Part shown: positions 22,601 to 33,273 of the stretch, piece by piece
Layout of the letters: each line of letters begins with the position of its first letter
Numbering within the stretch: the first letter of the stretch is position 1
Origin: Parascedosporium putredinis
Lineage: Eukaryota > Ascomycota > Sordariomycetes > Microascales > Microascaceae
DNA length: 64,000 nt
Direction of reading: 5' to 3'
NCBI GenBank assembly: GCA_949357655.1
Contig: CASHTG010000020.1
Span: forward strand, 930,001 to 994,000
Notes under the pieces: model-generated
What the model was told of the DNA's origin: nothing
Databases searched by the model: none
What the model saw: only the letters and a program-made list of their open reading frames with translations
Translations under genes and position numbers: made by a program

Positions 22601-25290
22601 ATCTCCTCTTCTCCTCTTCCAGCCTGGCCAGGCTTGAAGCTATGTAACGCTATTCAGAAGGGGTTTGGCCCACGCTAGTTTCGGGCGGGGGACTAGGCTT
22701 GCAGCGGTGATACCTGTCAAGATCACTGATGCTTTGACGCACTCAGGGATCAAGCCGGACGGGATACCAAGGTATTTCGTACTTGTACACTGATAATCCA
22801 TACAGATGAATGAGTACTTTAGAGATGAGAGTATCCCGTGCTGCTGTCCAAGTATTAATATTAGAGTGCAGAGAAAGAGAGAAAGGATAAGCGATGCGAG
22901 GAAAGGCTAAGCGGAAATCGGATCCGAGGAACTCTCCCATCTCCGCTTACAACACCTGGTTGCATCACAATTGTCTTGGCTCAACGAGGCCGACGACGAT
23001 CTCCGCTACCAACGATCTCTCGGGGCTGCGGGTACCGTACCAGTTAAGCGTCACTGAACCGGCATCAAACGTCACGCCGACCTTCACCTAATAAGTCGAG
23101 GGCCTGAATGCCCGGCACGACACTCGAATTCTCCGTGATAACCATGTGGGCTGAGGAGGAGTCATCGAGCTCGAGCGAAGGACGAGCGAGGCTGGTGTAA
23201 GCGATCCATTGATTGAGCATCACATCACCAGGGAGCACCTCGATATTCCGCCCTTCTGTGGCTTCATATCAGGGCCACAAGAACCGCAGGCACTGCGGGG
23301 CCAGGCCTCCCCTGTCACCTCAATGTTCGGTTCAACTCCCAGTCACAGGGACGAGCGGCAGGTTGTTGAAGGTATAAGGCCTTTAGTAACCCCCAAGCAA
23401 CGATTGGTCCAGATACCCTTGACTGCAAGTTTGGCAATCTTTGGGGGATTTTTTCTCTTCCTATTTGTTTTTCTTTTATTACCAAGGAGCCATTCTAGAT
23501 CAATGCGAAAGAAGCTTCGCTCACCCTTGGAGGAAAATGACGGTAGAGGAGCCAGGTCGTTGCTAGTGGACATCTCGCGCGCCTCGAGACGCACCACCAG
23601 CCGGACCGAACATCGCCTAATTTTCTTTCGGCTGTCCTCACGCTGTGATGGATATCCCAACAACCCATCTAGTGGATGAGGGATCCATAGACCAATCCAC
23701 TTCCTTAAAGTTAGGGCTCAAACAGAGTGTTCTCGGGTAACTTAGCGTGGACCGGACTGCCTCTAGTGCCGAACTAAAACATTGTCCGCCCCAGTCGTTG
23801 TTAGCTTTTGAGATGAAGTGCATTATGACTTCGTACTTCGTACAATGGATCCAGCAGGCTCAAGCCCTTCTGAGGTCCCTCGAGAGGAAGTACTTCGTTG
23901 TGGACGCCTTGGACGGTTGGGTTTGTCTCCAAGGGCCTTCCTTGCCACAACCTGGGCCTCACTGCTCCTTCCTTCACCGGGTTGGAGGGTGAAGCCATTT
24001 CGATGCCCCTGGCCCCTTCCCCCTGGAAATTGCCCAATCGCCAAAGCGATCTGTGGCTGGAAAGAGCCCCCAGAGCGGGAAAAGTGCGCTCTCTCAGACC
24101 CTCCCACTAAACATTGACACTGGATCCCCATCAGCAGTGGCAACCTTGAGAAAAGTCTATTACCCAAACGCCATTGCGTATCTCTGACGGGAAATGACAA
24201 CCGTAGAAGCTTTCATCAATTTTCATAGTCACTGTATGGAAGCCCGTGCCTCCTGCGAAGGTGATCCAGACCCTGGCCTTTTTTACGCCACCAGCCGTCC
24301 TACTGCGAGGAAGTAGTTCCCCATTACTCGCCCAGGAATGGCACGTCAGGATCGTCGCTTCCCGACCGAGCGCACAAGAAGCGCAGGCCTGCTTCCCCCA
24401 AGTTAGTGCACTGAGCCCGGTTTCATGGCCGGCGCAGCCATCCTTCCACAGGGATCTTGTCATCCCCGAACGGTTCGGACAGGAAAATTTGAGCTTCGTC
24501 TGATGGAAATGTGGCGCCTAGGATCCTACCCCATGATCGGGCCTCTCTCGGATTTCTCTCGCTCAGAAGAGAGTTCGACTGAGCTCCCTTCTCTCGGGCC
24601 GGCCTCTGGTTTCCATCTCCCCTTTGCCCAAAACGGGAGGTAGAGGCGTCTGCTTCACCACAAAAACAGGTCTAATATATTCTTCTTGGCCTCGCTAGCC
24701 TTGGCCACGGTATCGATACTATCATGCTCGTTTGAAAGATTCGTGTTATTGACATCGTTGGCCACGCGAGAGGGAACAGGTCCAGCCCCCACTCGCCCTT
24801 CCCTTGGTCTTCAAGGCTGGGTTGAGAGTCCCAACCACGCTGATCAAAGGATCCCAATCGCACCCAAACCCCTACAACCCCTTCCCAATACCAAGGTACA
24901 CAGGGTGAGATCTACAGGATACACTCGACCGTTATGACGAGAATCCCTCTTCCGCCCATGATTCCGTCCGGGATGTATGAAGTTGGTCATATCTGACGTC
25001 CTGCACCATGTGAAGCATAATTCGTCACGATGTCGCTTTGAGCACGCAAGCACCTGGTGAACTCTCCATCCCCGCCTCTGGCTCACATCATTGCCGAGCG
25101 GCCCTTTCCCGCCTGAGCATATCAAATGTGATACTCCTTTCGTAGCCGAAAACAAATTCTATGAACACTGGAACGGACGACCTCCTCGAGGCAATCCAAG
25201 CCGTGGTGCGATCCCCTGAATCGGTTACAAGTATTCGGTGCACATGAACTTGAGGAGTATAATATTGCATCATTCTAGGGAATAAGCTTG
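19682..25290. other. 5.6-kb gene-free stretch
   Basis: No recognisable protein or RNA gene on either strand. It holds the Pth11-like promoter at its left end, several TACTTCGTAC-type words (22775-22785, 23828-23843, 23887-23896) and scattered short open frames with no family similarity. One open frame at 23209-23679 (+) encodes a single hydrophobic segment but has no other support. Possible long non-coding transcripts cannot be judged. Confidence 0.45.
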
Positions 25291-27768
25291 CTAGCCATCC
25301 CCCAACTCAGTTTCCACATGCGTATGGTTGTGTGCTACGGAAATTAATCCCACCGTCTCCCACACCTGTCCTTCACCGCCGGACGAGTTCCCCAGCATCG
25401 CATTGTAGGCATCCATGCGCATTCGAGACGGTTCTGGTGATCTTGGCAAGGTAGTCGAGTCCTGGGATGATGAACTCGTCACTTCCGCACAACTTTGGCT
25501 CGTCTCGGTTGGCTGTGAGCAGGCCGTGAGATGCTGGTCACCGGCCATTTCGACATCATCCTCCTGCGAACCCCTTCCACCGTGTGAGTCGTCGGAGATT
25601 TCGACAGGCCTGTGCAACGACCTCCCGGCTTCGGCGAAACTACCTGGATGAGAGCGACCCCCGAGTGCTGGTGGCGCGTCCACACGCTCGCTCACGAGCG
25701 ATGCGGTGCTCTGTTGGCTCTCGCGAGTTTGAGACCTCTGGGACTCTGAGGGCACGTGTGTGCTTAGTTGCGGCTCGAGCAGCTCCATCTTGAGGTCGTG
25801 CTCGAAGGCGTTCCCAGTGCAGTATCGCCCAAACAGTGATTCAATACAGATCCCTAAGCCACCATGATTAGACTTGCGGCTTCCCTCACTTGCTTTTCAC
25901 GGGCTTTCTGCGTCACCTTTTGAAATCCATTCCTGTTCGTTGACCGTGCAGGGCCACACGTCTTTCGGCTTAAAAGTTTCCACAAAGTGGCACAGTTCAG
26001 GATACGAGGAATGTCTCGAGTAGGGGAATCGGATTCTCCGCGGGAGTTTGGCAGCGGAGGTGCCCTGTGGTCGAAGCACAGCTTCGCGGGGCTGGGGATC
26101 CTGGATATCGACTGGACAACCTTGTGAAGGCTCATTTCATTTCCCTCTCCAAACGAGGAGAAGTCCAGATTGAGAGCGATGGGAAGCCCGTTTCTAGACT
26201 TGTCGGCCAAAACACGCCGAACGTCCGCTTTGGCATCCGGCGAAATATCGCGGTCTCGACTTATTCTATTTTCCTGTTAGGTATCTGTGACAGGGAGTTA
26301 GAAGGGATGACCGGGTGAGTTGACTGACAATTCCATCAAAACGTCTACCTCCTCCGCCGGCATATTCCCAAGCTCGACCTCCCTCTCCAGATCATCGCCG
26401 CCGCCGCCCACTCCCATCTCGATCAAATCTTCCCCATCCGACAGGTGGGCCACTACGGGACATATCCAAACCACATCCGAGGTCTTGACCACATCGCAAT
26501 ACTTGCCCTTCTCGCAACTATGCAGTCGCACGTTCTCATCCCGCGTCAGGCAGCCAGGATGGGGCGTGTTACCGCACACAAAGCCCGTCAACGCGGCGGC
26601 TTCTGAGGTCATCTGGAAACAAAGCTCGTCGCGATTTCGGTCAGCAAGACGAGTCGTGAGCGAAGAGTATATCCGCATCTTGTATTCGTCAACGTGTATC
26701 TTGGACTTGAGAGCCCGCGAAAGTGAAACCCAAACGTCCTCATATCTGGCGGTGATGTTAGCTTCTCAATTTGGAAAAAACACGGCTGCAATGGGACTCT
26801 TGCTATACCCGAATGTCCAGGCTCGTAGATGGAAGACTGTATCGTCCGGATACCTTGATACCGTCCGTAGAAGCTTGGAAATACCCTCCGCCTTGGTCTG
26901 AAAGGGAACGCTGCTCGTAAAGGACGTATCGAGGTAAATTTTATCCAGAGTCCGGATCCCGCTAGTGTACTCTATGAGGTTCGGGTTTCTAGCGATGCTC
27001 CCGACGAACCAAGGTTCGCTCCGCATATCGCCGGTATACAGCACTGCCTTTGTGTCGGTCTCGAAAACTTAAGCCCCCTCGTCAGTACGCAGGCACCAGG
27101 GCGTGACGATACGCTATATACGCGCGACCTAGACTCACGAAACATGACGGCCCCTGGGCAGTGGTTTGCGTCAAAGAGCGTGACTTGAATATTGACCCCG
27201 GGCTTCAGTTCTAGCTTGGTCGGGGTTTCCAGAGGGATAGGTTTCTAAGAGACACGACAGTATTAACACAGCTACTTTAGTCGCGCCTCGGTTTCTCTAG
27301 GGCTGGGAGGCTCAAATGCTTACTAGGAGGGCTTTCAGATGTTTGTAAGTTTGCACCCTCGCCTCGAGAACCCCTTTTGCGTGGTTTATTCGACATGGAT
27401 ACCGCTCTAGACGGAGGAGAATCTCCTTCGTCGCTGCTGAACAATAGACACTGAAAGTACGGACACGGAGAGATTAATCTATGTATGTTTTATAACACGT
27501 GCAACATGGAACTGATCTACGATCCCACTCGATCTATTACACGTACAATGGGGACTTGAGGGTCTCAAGACCTGCCAGGTGATCGCTGTGAACGTGGCTC
27601 AGAAAACACGCCAGTGGTCGGGGACGATTGGGGTTATAACGGAAAAAGTCCACTACCACCATGTCAGTCAGGGACAAGAAGATGATTAGGCAGGCGTAGA
27701 GGCGAAACTAGGCTTAGCAGACCTCGAATCTCTGGAAACTCGGACACGATGCCGTCAAAGGTTGACAT
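25291..27768 (-). CDS. Artemis/SNM1-type DNA repair nuclease (metallo-beta-lactamase, beta-CASP)
   Basis: A 5'-exonuclease/endonuclease family acting in end joining and crosslink repair. Eight exons join in frame: 27768-27723, 27652-27547, 27450-27324, 27244-27139, 27067-26809, 26745-26329, 26265-25917 and 25853-25291. Start is MSTFDGIVSEFPEIR. The metal-binding HxHxDH motif is present as SHVHSDHLAGL; then DANHCPGAVMF, LYTGDMRSEPWF (metal Asp), IYLDTSFT and a beta-CASP region with FGYEDVWVSLSRAL and RIYSSL. The DRMBL-like end reads IRFPYSRHSSYPELC, then FKPKDVWPCTVNE and SLFGRYCTG. The last 150 residues are Ser/Gln/Glu-rich and disordered. A GGGG run at 26088-26091 (CCCC on the coding strand) needs one more base; with it the product is about 657 aa. 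Domain order fits Artemis (SNM1C) better than Pso2, which has an N-terminal zinc finger. Confidence 0.87.
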
Positions 27769-28199
27769 TGGAATGTGAGTCAATTGAACGTTGAACTAGA
27801 AGTTTGCTCACTATAGCCCACCATTTCTTCTAAGCGCCCAGCGCATGCACAATCCGCGCGGGAAGATCAGCACAGGGATACGGGCAATATGGCGCTTGAA
27901 GATGAAGGTCTTTGCAATAATATAAGTATTCAGGGGAAAAAAGCTGATTCAAAGGCTGATGTGATGAGCAAGGAAAAATAGCTTGCCTCCCAGTTCGCTT
28001 ACACTAAAATAGTGCTGATTAATACATTGATGGATGTACACTTTGGACCCAGACTGTCCGCCTTGTCAGGCTAACGCAGTCCCCTAGTAATAATAAAGTC
28101 CGCTTCTTGTAAAGTAATTGTCGTTCTCCAAGTACTGGGAAATGGATCAAAGCAATTGGGAAAGGGATGAAAGCAATGGCAACGCTTGAGCTCCGAGGC
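27769..28199. other. 430-bp intergenic region
   Basis: Promoter side of the Artemis-like gene on the left and 3' flank of the DUF7580 gene on the right. No coding sequence or RNA gene was recognised. Confidence 0.5.
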
Positions 28200-30161
28200 T
28201 TAACGCACACACAGTTGGAGATAAAACTTGAGTGGCAAGACAACATTGTCCAACATCTCGCTGCACCATTGGTCGAGCCTCTCACCACCATATTCTCTAC
28301 CTGGAGGTATCTTTTCCAAACACCACTCAATTGAACCTGCAAACTTAGCCCCAGCGTTGTCCGGCACCGAAAGCACCCAGTCGAACGCCGTGAAGATATC
28401 GCGGCTTAGTTTTGTTCTGGCGCTTGGTTCTCCCGACGGATCGTTGTATCTCCTATATATGTCCTGTTCCTCTATCGCCTCTCCGAAACAAAGCTCCAGA
28501 AGCATAATGCCCAGACACTTCAGTGTATGATCAGCATGGCCCACCGGGACCATGGGCTGTCCAAGTCTGGCATCGCCGTCTCCCGCGTCATCTGCGCCTT
28601 CGGCGCCCTCGAAACGATGCGCGATGTACGGCTGGTCCAATTGGATGGAGTTTGGATTTTCCCATCCCAAAAGAAGGCGATGTCGTGCTTGCTCCATCGG
28701 GGGTTGATCCAGAGCGATGACTTGAGCTGCAGGTAGGACGATGCTAGAATTAGGGCGATGGTGAAGAGCTCTCGCCGCGTCGGCTTCATGGGCGAGTCCT
28801 TGGCTAACAGGGCCGCTAGTGAGATAGTACTAGGGGTGACGGAGGATCTAGTCGCAGGCAACCTCGAGTGGCATAGTGGGCTTAGCGTAACGCAGCAATG
28901 GGCATCTTGGAAGCAAAAGAACTGGTTGCCATCGGCGCTTTTGGACAATCTAGATATCCCATCACAAAGGTTGGGGTTGGTGATATTGACCATCGTTCTA
29001 GCGGTGGCCTCTCTTCCCTCTCGACCGCTAGCTTCGTTCGCTCGCATTGCAGGGGCTGTGGCGAGTTGGAGATGCCAGCGGGTGTGGTACCAGTTGGGGT
29101 GGGTGCAGGAGAAGGGAACGCAATGGGGCTTGGGGCGGAGCGCACGGCGGAATCTATCCTCAAGCCATGCTCTAGCACCCTGATACTAGCCTCTTGATAG
29201 ACCCACGGTGATTCTAAGGCCCCACTATCCTTTCCGGACAGGAAAATCATTCGAAAGTCCAGGGTTGGAGATTCCATGTGCTGGAGGCGGAGATAGGCTT
29301 GATGGGACTGCTTACACTCGCAGAGCCATGATCGAGCTAAGAGCCTGTACAAACTGTCCGAGTGATGTGAGTATTTCCATATGGGCCCGATGTTTGCGGC
29401 TATACCAAGGGCAGGGCGGCCCCGGTATTGCTTTACGAGCTTATCTCTGTCTTCAAGCATATTGCGTAGCCTCCCGATTTCCTTCTTAAGCCGATCGAAG
29501 AGGTTCTCGCGTTTTTCTTGTGTACGCTCAGCCAGACCCGTCGAGCTTGGAATTTCAGGCGGGCCAGTCTAATAGATGTGGCATTCGGCGCCGGTCCCTC
29601 GGTTATCTGTGATCCAGTATCAGTGCTGCATGTTAAGATGGAAAGATTTTATTATATAGATGTGTGCTTACGTTTTCTGAGATCTGAGCCTGAAAACCCA
29701 GATCATTGACCCCGAGAGCTTGACCAACCTCGGCCATGACCCTCTGGATTTGGTAAATTTTCTCAACGTAGTGAGGATAGAACTCCGACAGGCTTTCTTT
29801 GAGACGCATTTTTAGCTCTGGGTCCCGCAATTGAGTCCCTTTTTCTCCATTTCCATATGTTATCATCAGTTGATTTCAAAAGGTCCAAGGTTCACATGCT
29901 TTCTAAGGCTGACTGACCTGTTGGGTTGTTCAAAAGTTCCTGAACCAGATTGCGATCCATACCTAGGGAGAGTAAAACTATCTTTACACTTGTTTCAAGT
30001 GCCAGTTTAGACCCGTTGAGGTTGGCGATCCAGGTTCTGTACTCTTCTTTGATCCCCACAAAAGTATGGAAGCCGCCGGCCGCATCGTGATACCTCTCGT
30101 AGCAGCAAATCAGCAGCGGAAAGGCGGCCAAAGCTAGCCCGGCGACCTCTAGCCCACTCAT
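28200..30161 (-). CDS. DUF7580-domain fungal protein (accessory, incompatibility-type family)
   Basis: The start MSGLEVAGLALAAFPLLICC is typical of fungal proteins ending in the DUF7580 domain. Exon 1 runs 30161 to about 29919. Exon 2 begins at an AAAAAG|GG acceptor near 29839 and reads through KMRLKESLSEFYPHYVEKI. A third exon continues with LARLKFQARRVWLSV, then LLARSWLCEC and MESPTLDFRMIFLSG. The C-terminal half shows LTIALILASSYLQLKSS-like text, then WINPRWSKHDIAFFWDG, IQLDQPYIAHRF, KCLGIMLLELCFGEAIEEQDI and DNVVLPLKFYL, a kinase-like C-lobe pattern without obvious catalytic motifs. The frame changes in the Pro/Thr-rich linker near 29090 and again at a TTTT run (28657-28660), the second repaired by one base. 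Members are numerous and lineage-variable; function is not established. About 600 aa. Confidence 0.72.
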
Positions 30162-30399
30162 TTTTCCTGGTTGCTGCGAGAGACGTTTAAAGGCGTGCTC
30201 ACAGGTATCTAAGAAGGTAAGGAGATGGAATAGAAAGCTGCGATATGCTTTTATAATAAATACGAAATAGAAAGGGTGAAGAAAAATACCTAGACAAGAT
30301 ATAAAATGAAGGATTGAAAGGTAAGATAATACTATGGGGATGGTAAGTTTTATAACATCCATCCTCTAGGGCTAAATATATGAGGAAATTTAGATCGTC

Positions 30400-30763
30400 A
30401 CTCTTTCTCTTATTGGGAGGGCATCTGAGGCCTGCACCTTCTTTCCGCCACCTCTGAACTATAGATGACCTCCTCATCTTTGCACTTAACTTTTATCTTT
30501 ATCTTAGTAAATTTACAACATGACTCTTTCTCTTATTGGGAGGGCGCCTGAGGCCCGCACCTTCTCCCCGCCACCTCTTAACTATAGATGACCTCCTCAT
30601 CTCTCTACTTAACCTTTCTCTTACTGAGGTATAACATCGCACTTTCTCTTGTTGGGAGGGCGTCTGAGGCCCGCACCTTCTTCCCAGCATCTAGTCTTGT
30701 ATACAGGTATCCTCCTCACCTTCCCGCCTAACCTTCGTCAATGTAGTGATTTTACGACATCGT
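30400..30763. repeat. Three-copy tandem repeat, unit about 116-123 bp
   Basis: Copies begin near 30400, 30523 and 30641. Each contains a CTTTCTCTTRTTGGGAGGGC-type block, then CTGAGGCC(T/C)GCACCTTC, a CCTCCTCA-block and an AACCTT/AACTTT block. The first two copies are the closest and the third is more diverged. No long open frame crosses all copies. The array lies between the 5' end of the DUF7580 gene and a truncated gene on the other strand. Confidence 0.85.
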
Positions 30764-30901
30764 CATACAGCAAAACCATCTGGTAAGCTATAGATCCTGA
30801 GTTAACAAATTGATATCTTTCTTCAATGGATCTATCTACCTCTATATAGATACCGCTAACGACTTGCAGGGTACGTATCACTATACGAAGTAGACCTTCC
30901 A

Positions 30902-31541
30902 ATGCAGCAGAATTCAGTGCTTTCCGATGCGTCCCCGGCGTCCCCGATCGCGGACAAAGCCCGAGCATGTATCCGCCTTTTCCAGCGACTTTCTCTTTCC
31001 ATCGCTCGAAGCCATGGTGCTGTTCACGGTATCACTATGGGCCAGGTGATGGCCTACCGCATGCAGTTTGAGATCTGGACCACCAGCAGTGGCGCCCTTC
31101 AATCCGTGCCCGCAACCTGCTTCCTAGATTCCAGATTAAGCAAAGATCCCAAGGTGTCGGCCATGTTTATCATGGTGCTAGATCATGTCATCGAAGCCCT
31201 GGAGGATGGTAGGTATCCGCTCTGTAACTTTGGAGATTTTTTGCCCAAGTCGAGAGGCTAACTGACAGTTTGCTCAAGTTTTGGCGATGGCTTCCGACGG
31301 AAGGAAAAACAGAGCTGGTAAATCTTTCCTAAGAATAGTCATGGAGGCGGTTTTCAAGCCTACTTCGGATATCCAGAAGAGCTTTCAGTCAATACCCGAG
31401 TTCATCAAGAGGCTCTTCAAGCTCTCGCTTCTCATTACACAATTCCCCATGGCCGCATGACAAGTTTTCCAAAGTGCAACTGTCCGCATGACGAGGAGAT
31501 GGTAGAACTTCTTCTTCGGACAGTGACTTGGAAGCCTTAAG
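30902..31541 (+). pseudogene. Truncated gene with an N-terminal domain like fungal acuF-type/zinc-finger proteins
   Basis: Exon 1 (30902-31208) encodes IADKARACIRLFQRLSLSIA, then MAYRMQFEIWTTSSGA and LDSRLSKDPKVSAMFIMVLDHVIEALED. An intron ends in CTCAAG at 31278, and exon 2 continues VLAMASDG, then SIPEFIKRLFKLSLLI. This pattern (IADKA..CI.LFQ, F..W....G, LDYRLR-like, SI..FI..LF.LS) is the N-terminal helical region of a large fungal family often annotated as oxidoreductase acuF-like or C2H2 proteins, usually 500-700 aa. Here the reading stops at 31460, or at 31541 if the CCCC run near 31444 is extended by one base. The rest of the protein is missing. Family assignment is from pattern memory and is tentative. 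Confidence 0.4.
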
Positions 31542-31920
31542 AGACCGAAGATGGTTGAACTTTGCTGTCCCCTGCCGCGGGAGAAGGCCATAGGAAAGAC
31601 TGAAATTCAAATTTCTATCCTTGTGGTATTATCACAATAAGTTTATGAGACTAGTGACAGTTTCTTTAAGCGATTTTGCGCAATACGGAGGGGCCATAGC
31701 GTCTGTCGATGGTGAGGGTACCATGAGTGTTTAGATATGAAGTTAGGAATACACAGCGAGGCGTTGAAGGCCAGGCTTTCCGTCCGTCTACTCTATTTCG
31801 GCCCCCTAGATATCATACTTGTCACCACCAGCGTGCTAAACGGGGCGTTGAGGATTGGTGATCTCTAATTACATGTACATGGTGACCATCGCGGGTGCCG
31901 ACAACTAGGAGTTTATCGTC

Positions 31921-32163
31921 CGGTTGGTCGTCCTTTCTTCAGATCGCGAAACCCTCGTCGGCGCTGGCCCTGATGAGACGATCAGGATATGGGATCTCAG
32001 TGCCGCTTGTCCTTGTGGCACTGCTCCATCCTGTTGCTGCACGTTGCATCCGTACACTTCAAATGTTCTGAGGAAAGCGAGCCGTGATAAATTCCGCACG
32101 CGAGAACCCGAGAACCTTGAAACCGTGCAGATTGGGGTGATAATTGACATGGTTGTCGTCTAG
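31921..32163 (+). pseudogene. Isolated WD40-repeat fragment
   Basis: One frame contains VVLSSDRETLVGAGPDETIRI followed by WDLSA, a clear single WD40 blade (SxDxxxLVxGxxDxTIRIWDL). The frame is preceded by a stop and runs into unrelated sequence with no further blades, no start codon context and no intron signals. It is best explained as a scrap of a former WD40 gene, for example a NACHT-WD40 protein, given the accessory neighbours. Confidence 0.5.
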
Positions 32164-33273
32164 GAATTCCATGGGCGACCAAATGACACTACGCGCACAC
32201 GTAAAACATCAATAGGAATCAATTCCGGGCAACATGTACGTACGCATGCAAAGGACAGAAAAAGGATCTGATTCAATCTGCATGAACGAAACACTTTGCT
32301 TGCCGCCGGCGGACCGCCCACTCATGCAAGGTACGGCGAAGAAGCAGCTCTCGTCTCCATTTCCTCCGCCATTGTTTCTGGTGGGTACATGTAGGCTTTT
32401 CGAGGTCGAATATATTGGACGAACGAGCGACAGTTCAAATGGCACATGGCCGACAGCACGCTTGGCGAAACGGCGATAAGGGAGTATTAGTCCCCTAAGG
32501 AAGACCTGTCAGCTTGCTCATCATGTCGTCGAGTGTATCGTTACATTGGATCAATTGATCCATTCTGGATGGATACGCCAGTGACTAGGCCCCGCCGTTC
32601 ATGGAACTCTTGCCCACGCTATCCACCCTCGTCATTTTTGGCTGGGGTCTGGTGCGTTCCTGGAGGTAGCGCAGTAGGAGCCAACGTCCATACTTTCACT
32701 CTCAGGAGCCGTTCTTTGATCATTGCCTTGCGTGCTGTTTCGAGCATTGATTATGACTTGTACTTGTAGCTGTTGGTCCCTGCTCGTTAAACGTACGAAG
32801 TATTAACGCCCATCACAACCTGTGTCAAAACCTCTTTGGCCCCCGTCTCCAATCAACGTCGGGCGGGCCCGTGGCCGAGCTTGCAGATCCAAGATCCGAG
32901 TGTGGATAATCCATCTCGTTGAGCAAGTCATTTTTCCCGGGGTCTTCGTCAGATATTACGTGAGGAGGTATCAATGGTACGTTTTGGATAATTTCCGTCC
33001 GCAGCTGCAGTCTCAATAATAATATATCCCTTCCCTTTCCCCCATCCATCCATCCATCTATCTAGCTGGCTGTTGGCGGGGAAGTTGCCTGGTCTTTGCT
33101 CTTCTTCTTCCTGGTTACCGTCAATTCATTCGCGTTCCTTCCTCATCCTCCTCCTTACTGCTCGGCTTCTGCTCCTGCCCTTTTTTATTTTATTTTCCTT
33201 CGCCACATTTTTGCGGTCCTCCCTTTCGTTGTAAGAATTCATTCGACCATCCGGCCGGAGGCTCACCGTCGAC
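32164..33273. other. Intergenic region and CT-rich leader of the monooxygenase gene
   Basis: No recognisable gene. The right part is a typical CT-rich fungal promoter/leader (33085-33210), with a (CATC)n microsatellite at 33043-33064. A TACGAAGTA word lies at 32792-32802. Confidence 0.55.
33043..33064 (+). repeat. (CATC)n/(TATC)n tetranucleotide microsatellite
   Basis: About five CATC/TATC units in the leader of the monooxygenase gene, 210 bp upstream of its start codon. Confidence 0.8.

Noticed and set aside
23209..23679. 156-codon open frame with one hydrophobic segment
   Set aside because: No family similarity, no neighbours, no intron or promoter support; likely chance.
20000..25000. 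Search by eye for transposase or reverse-transcriptase motifs
   Set aside because: No YxDD, DDE-type or integrase zinc-finger text was noticed in any frame; no long terminal repeats were seen.
28200..32163. Intact NLR gene or gene cluster
   Set aside because: No NACHT/NB-ARC P-loop or multi-blade WD40 array was found; only fragments and a DUF7580 gene are visible.
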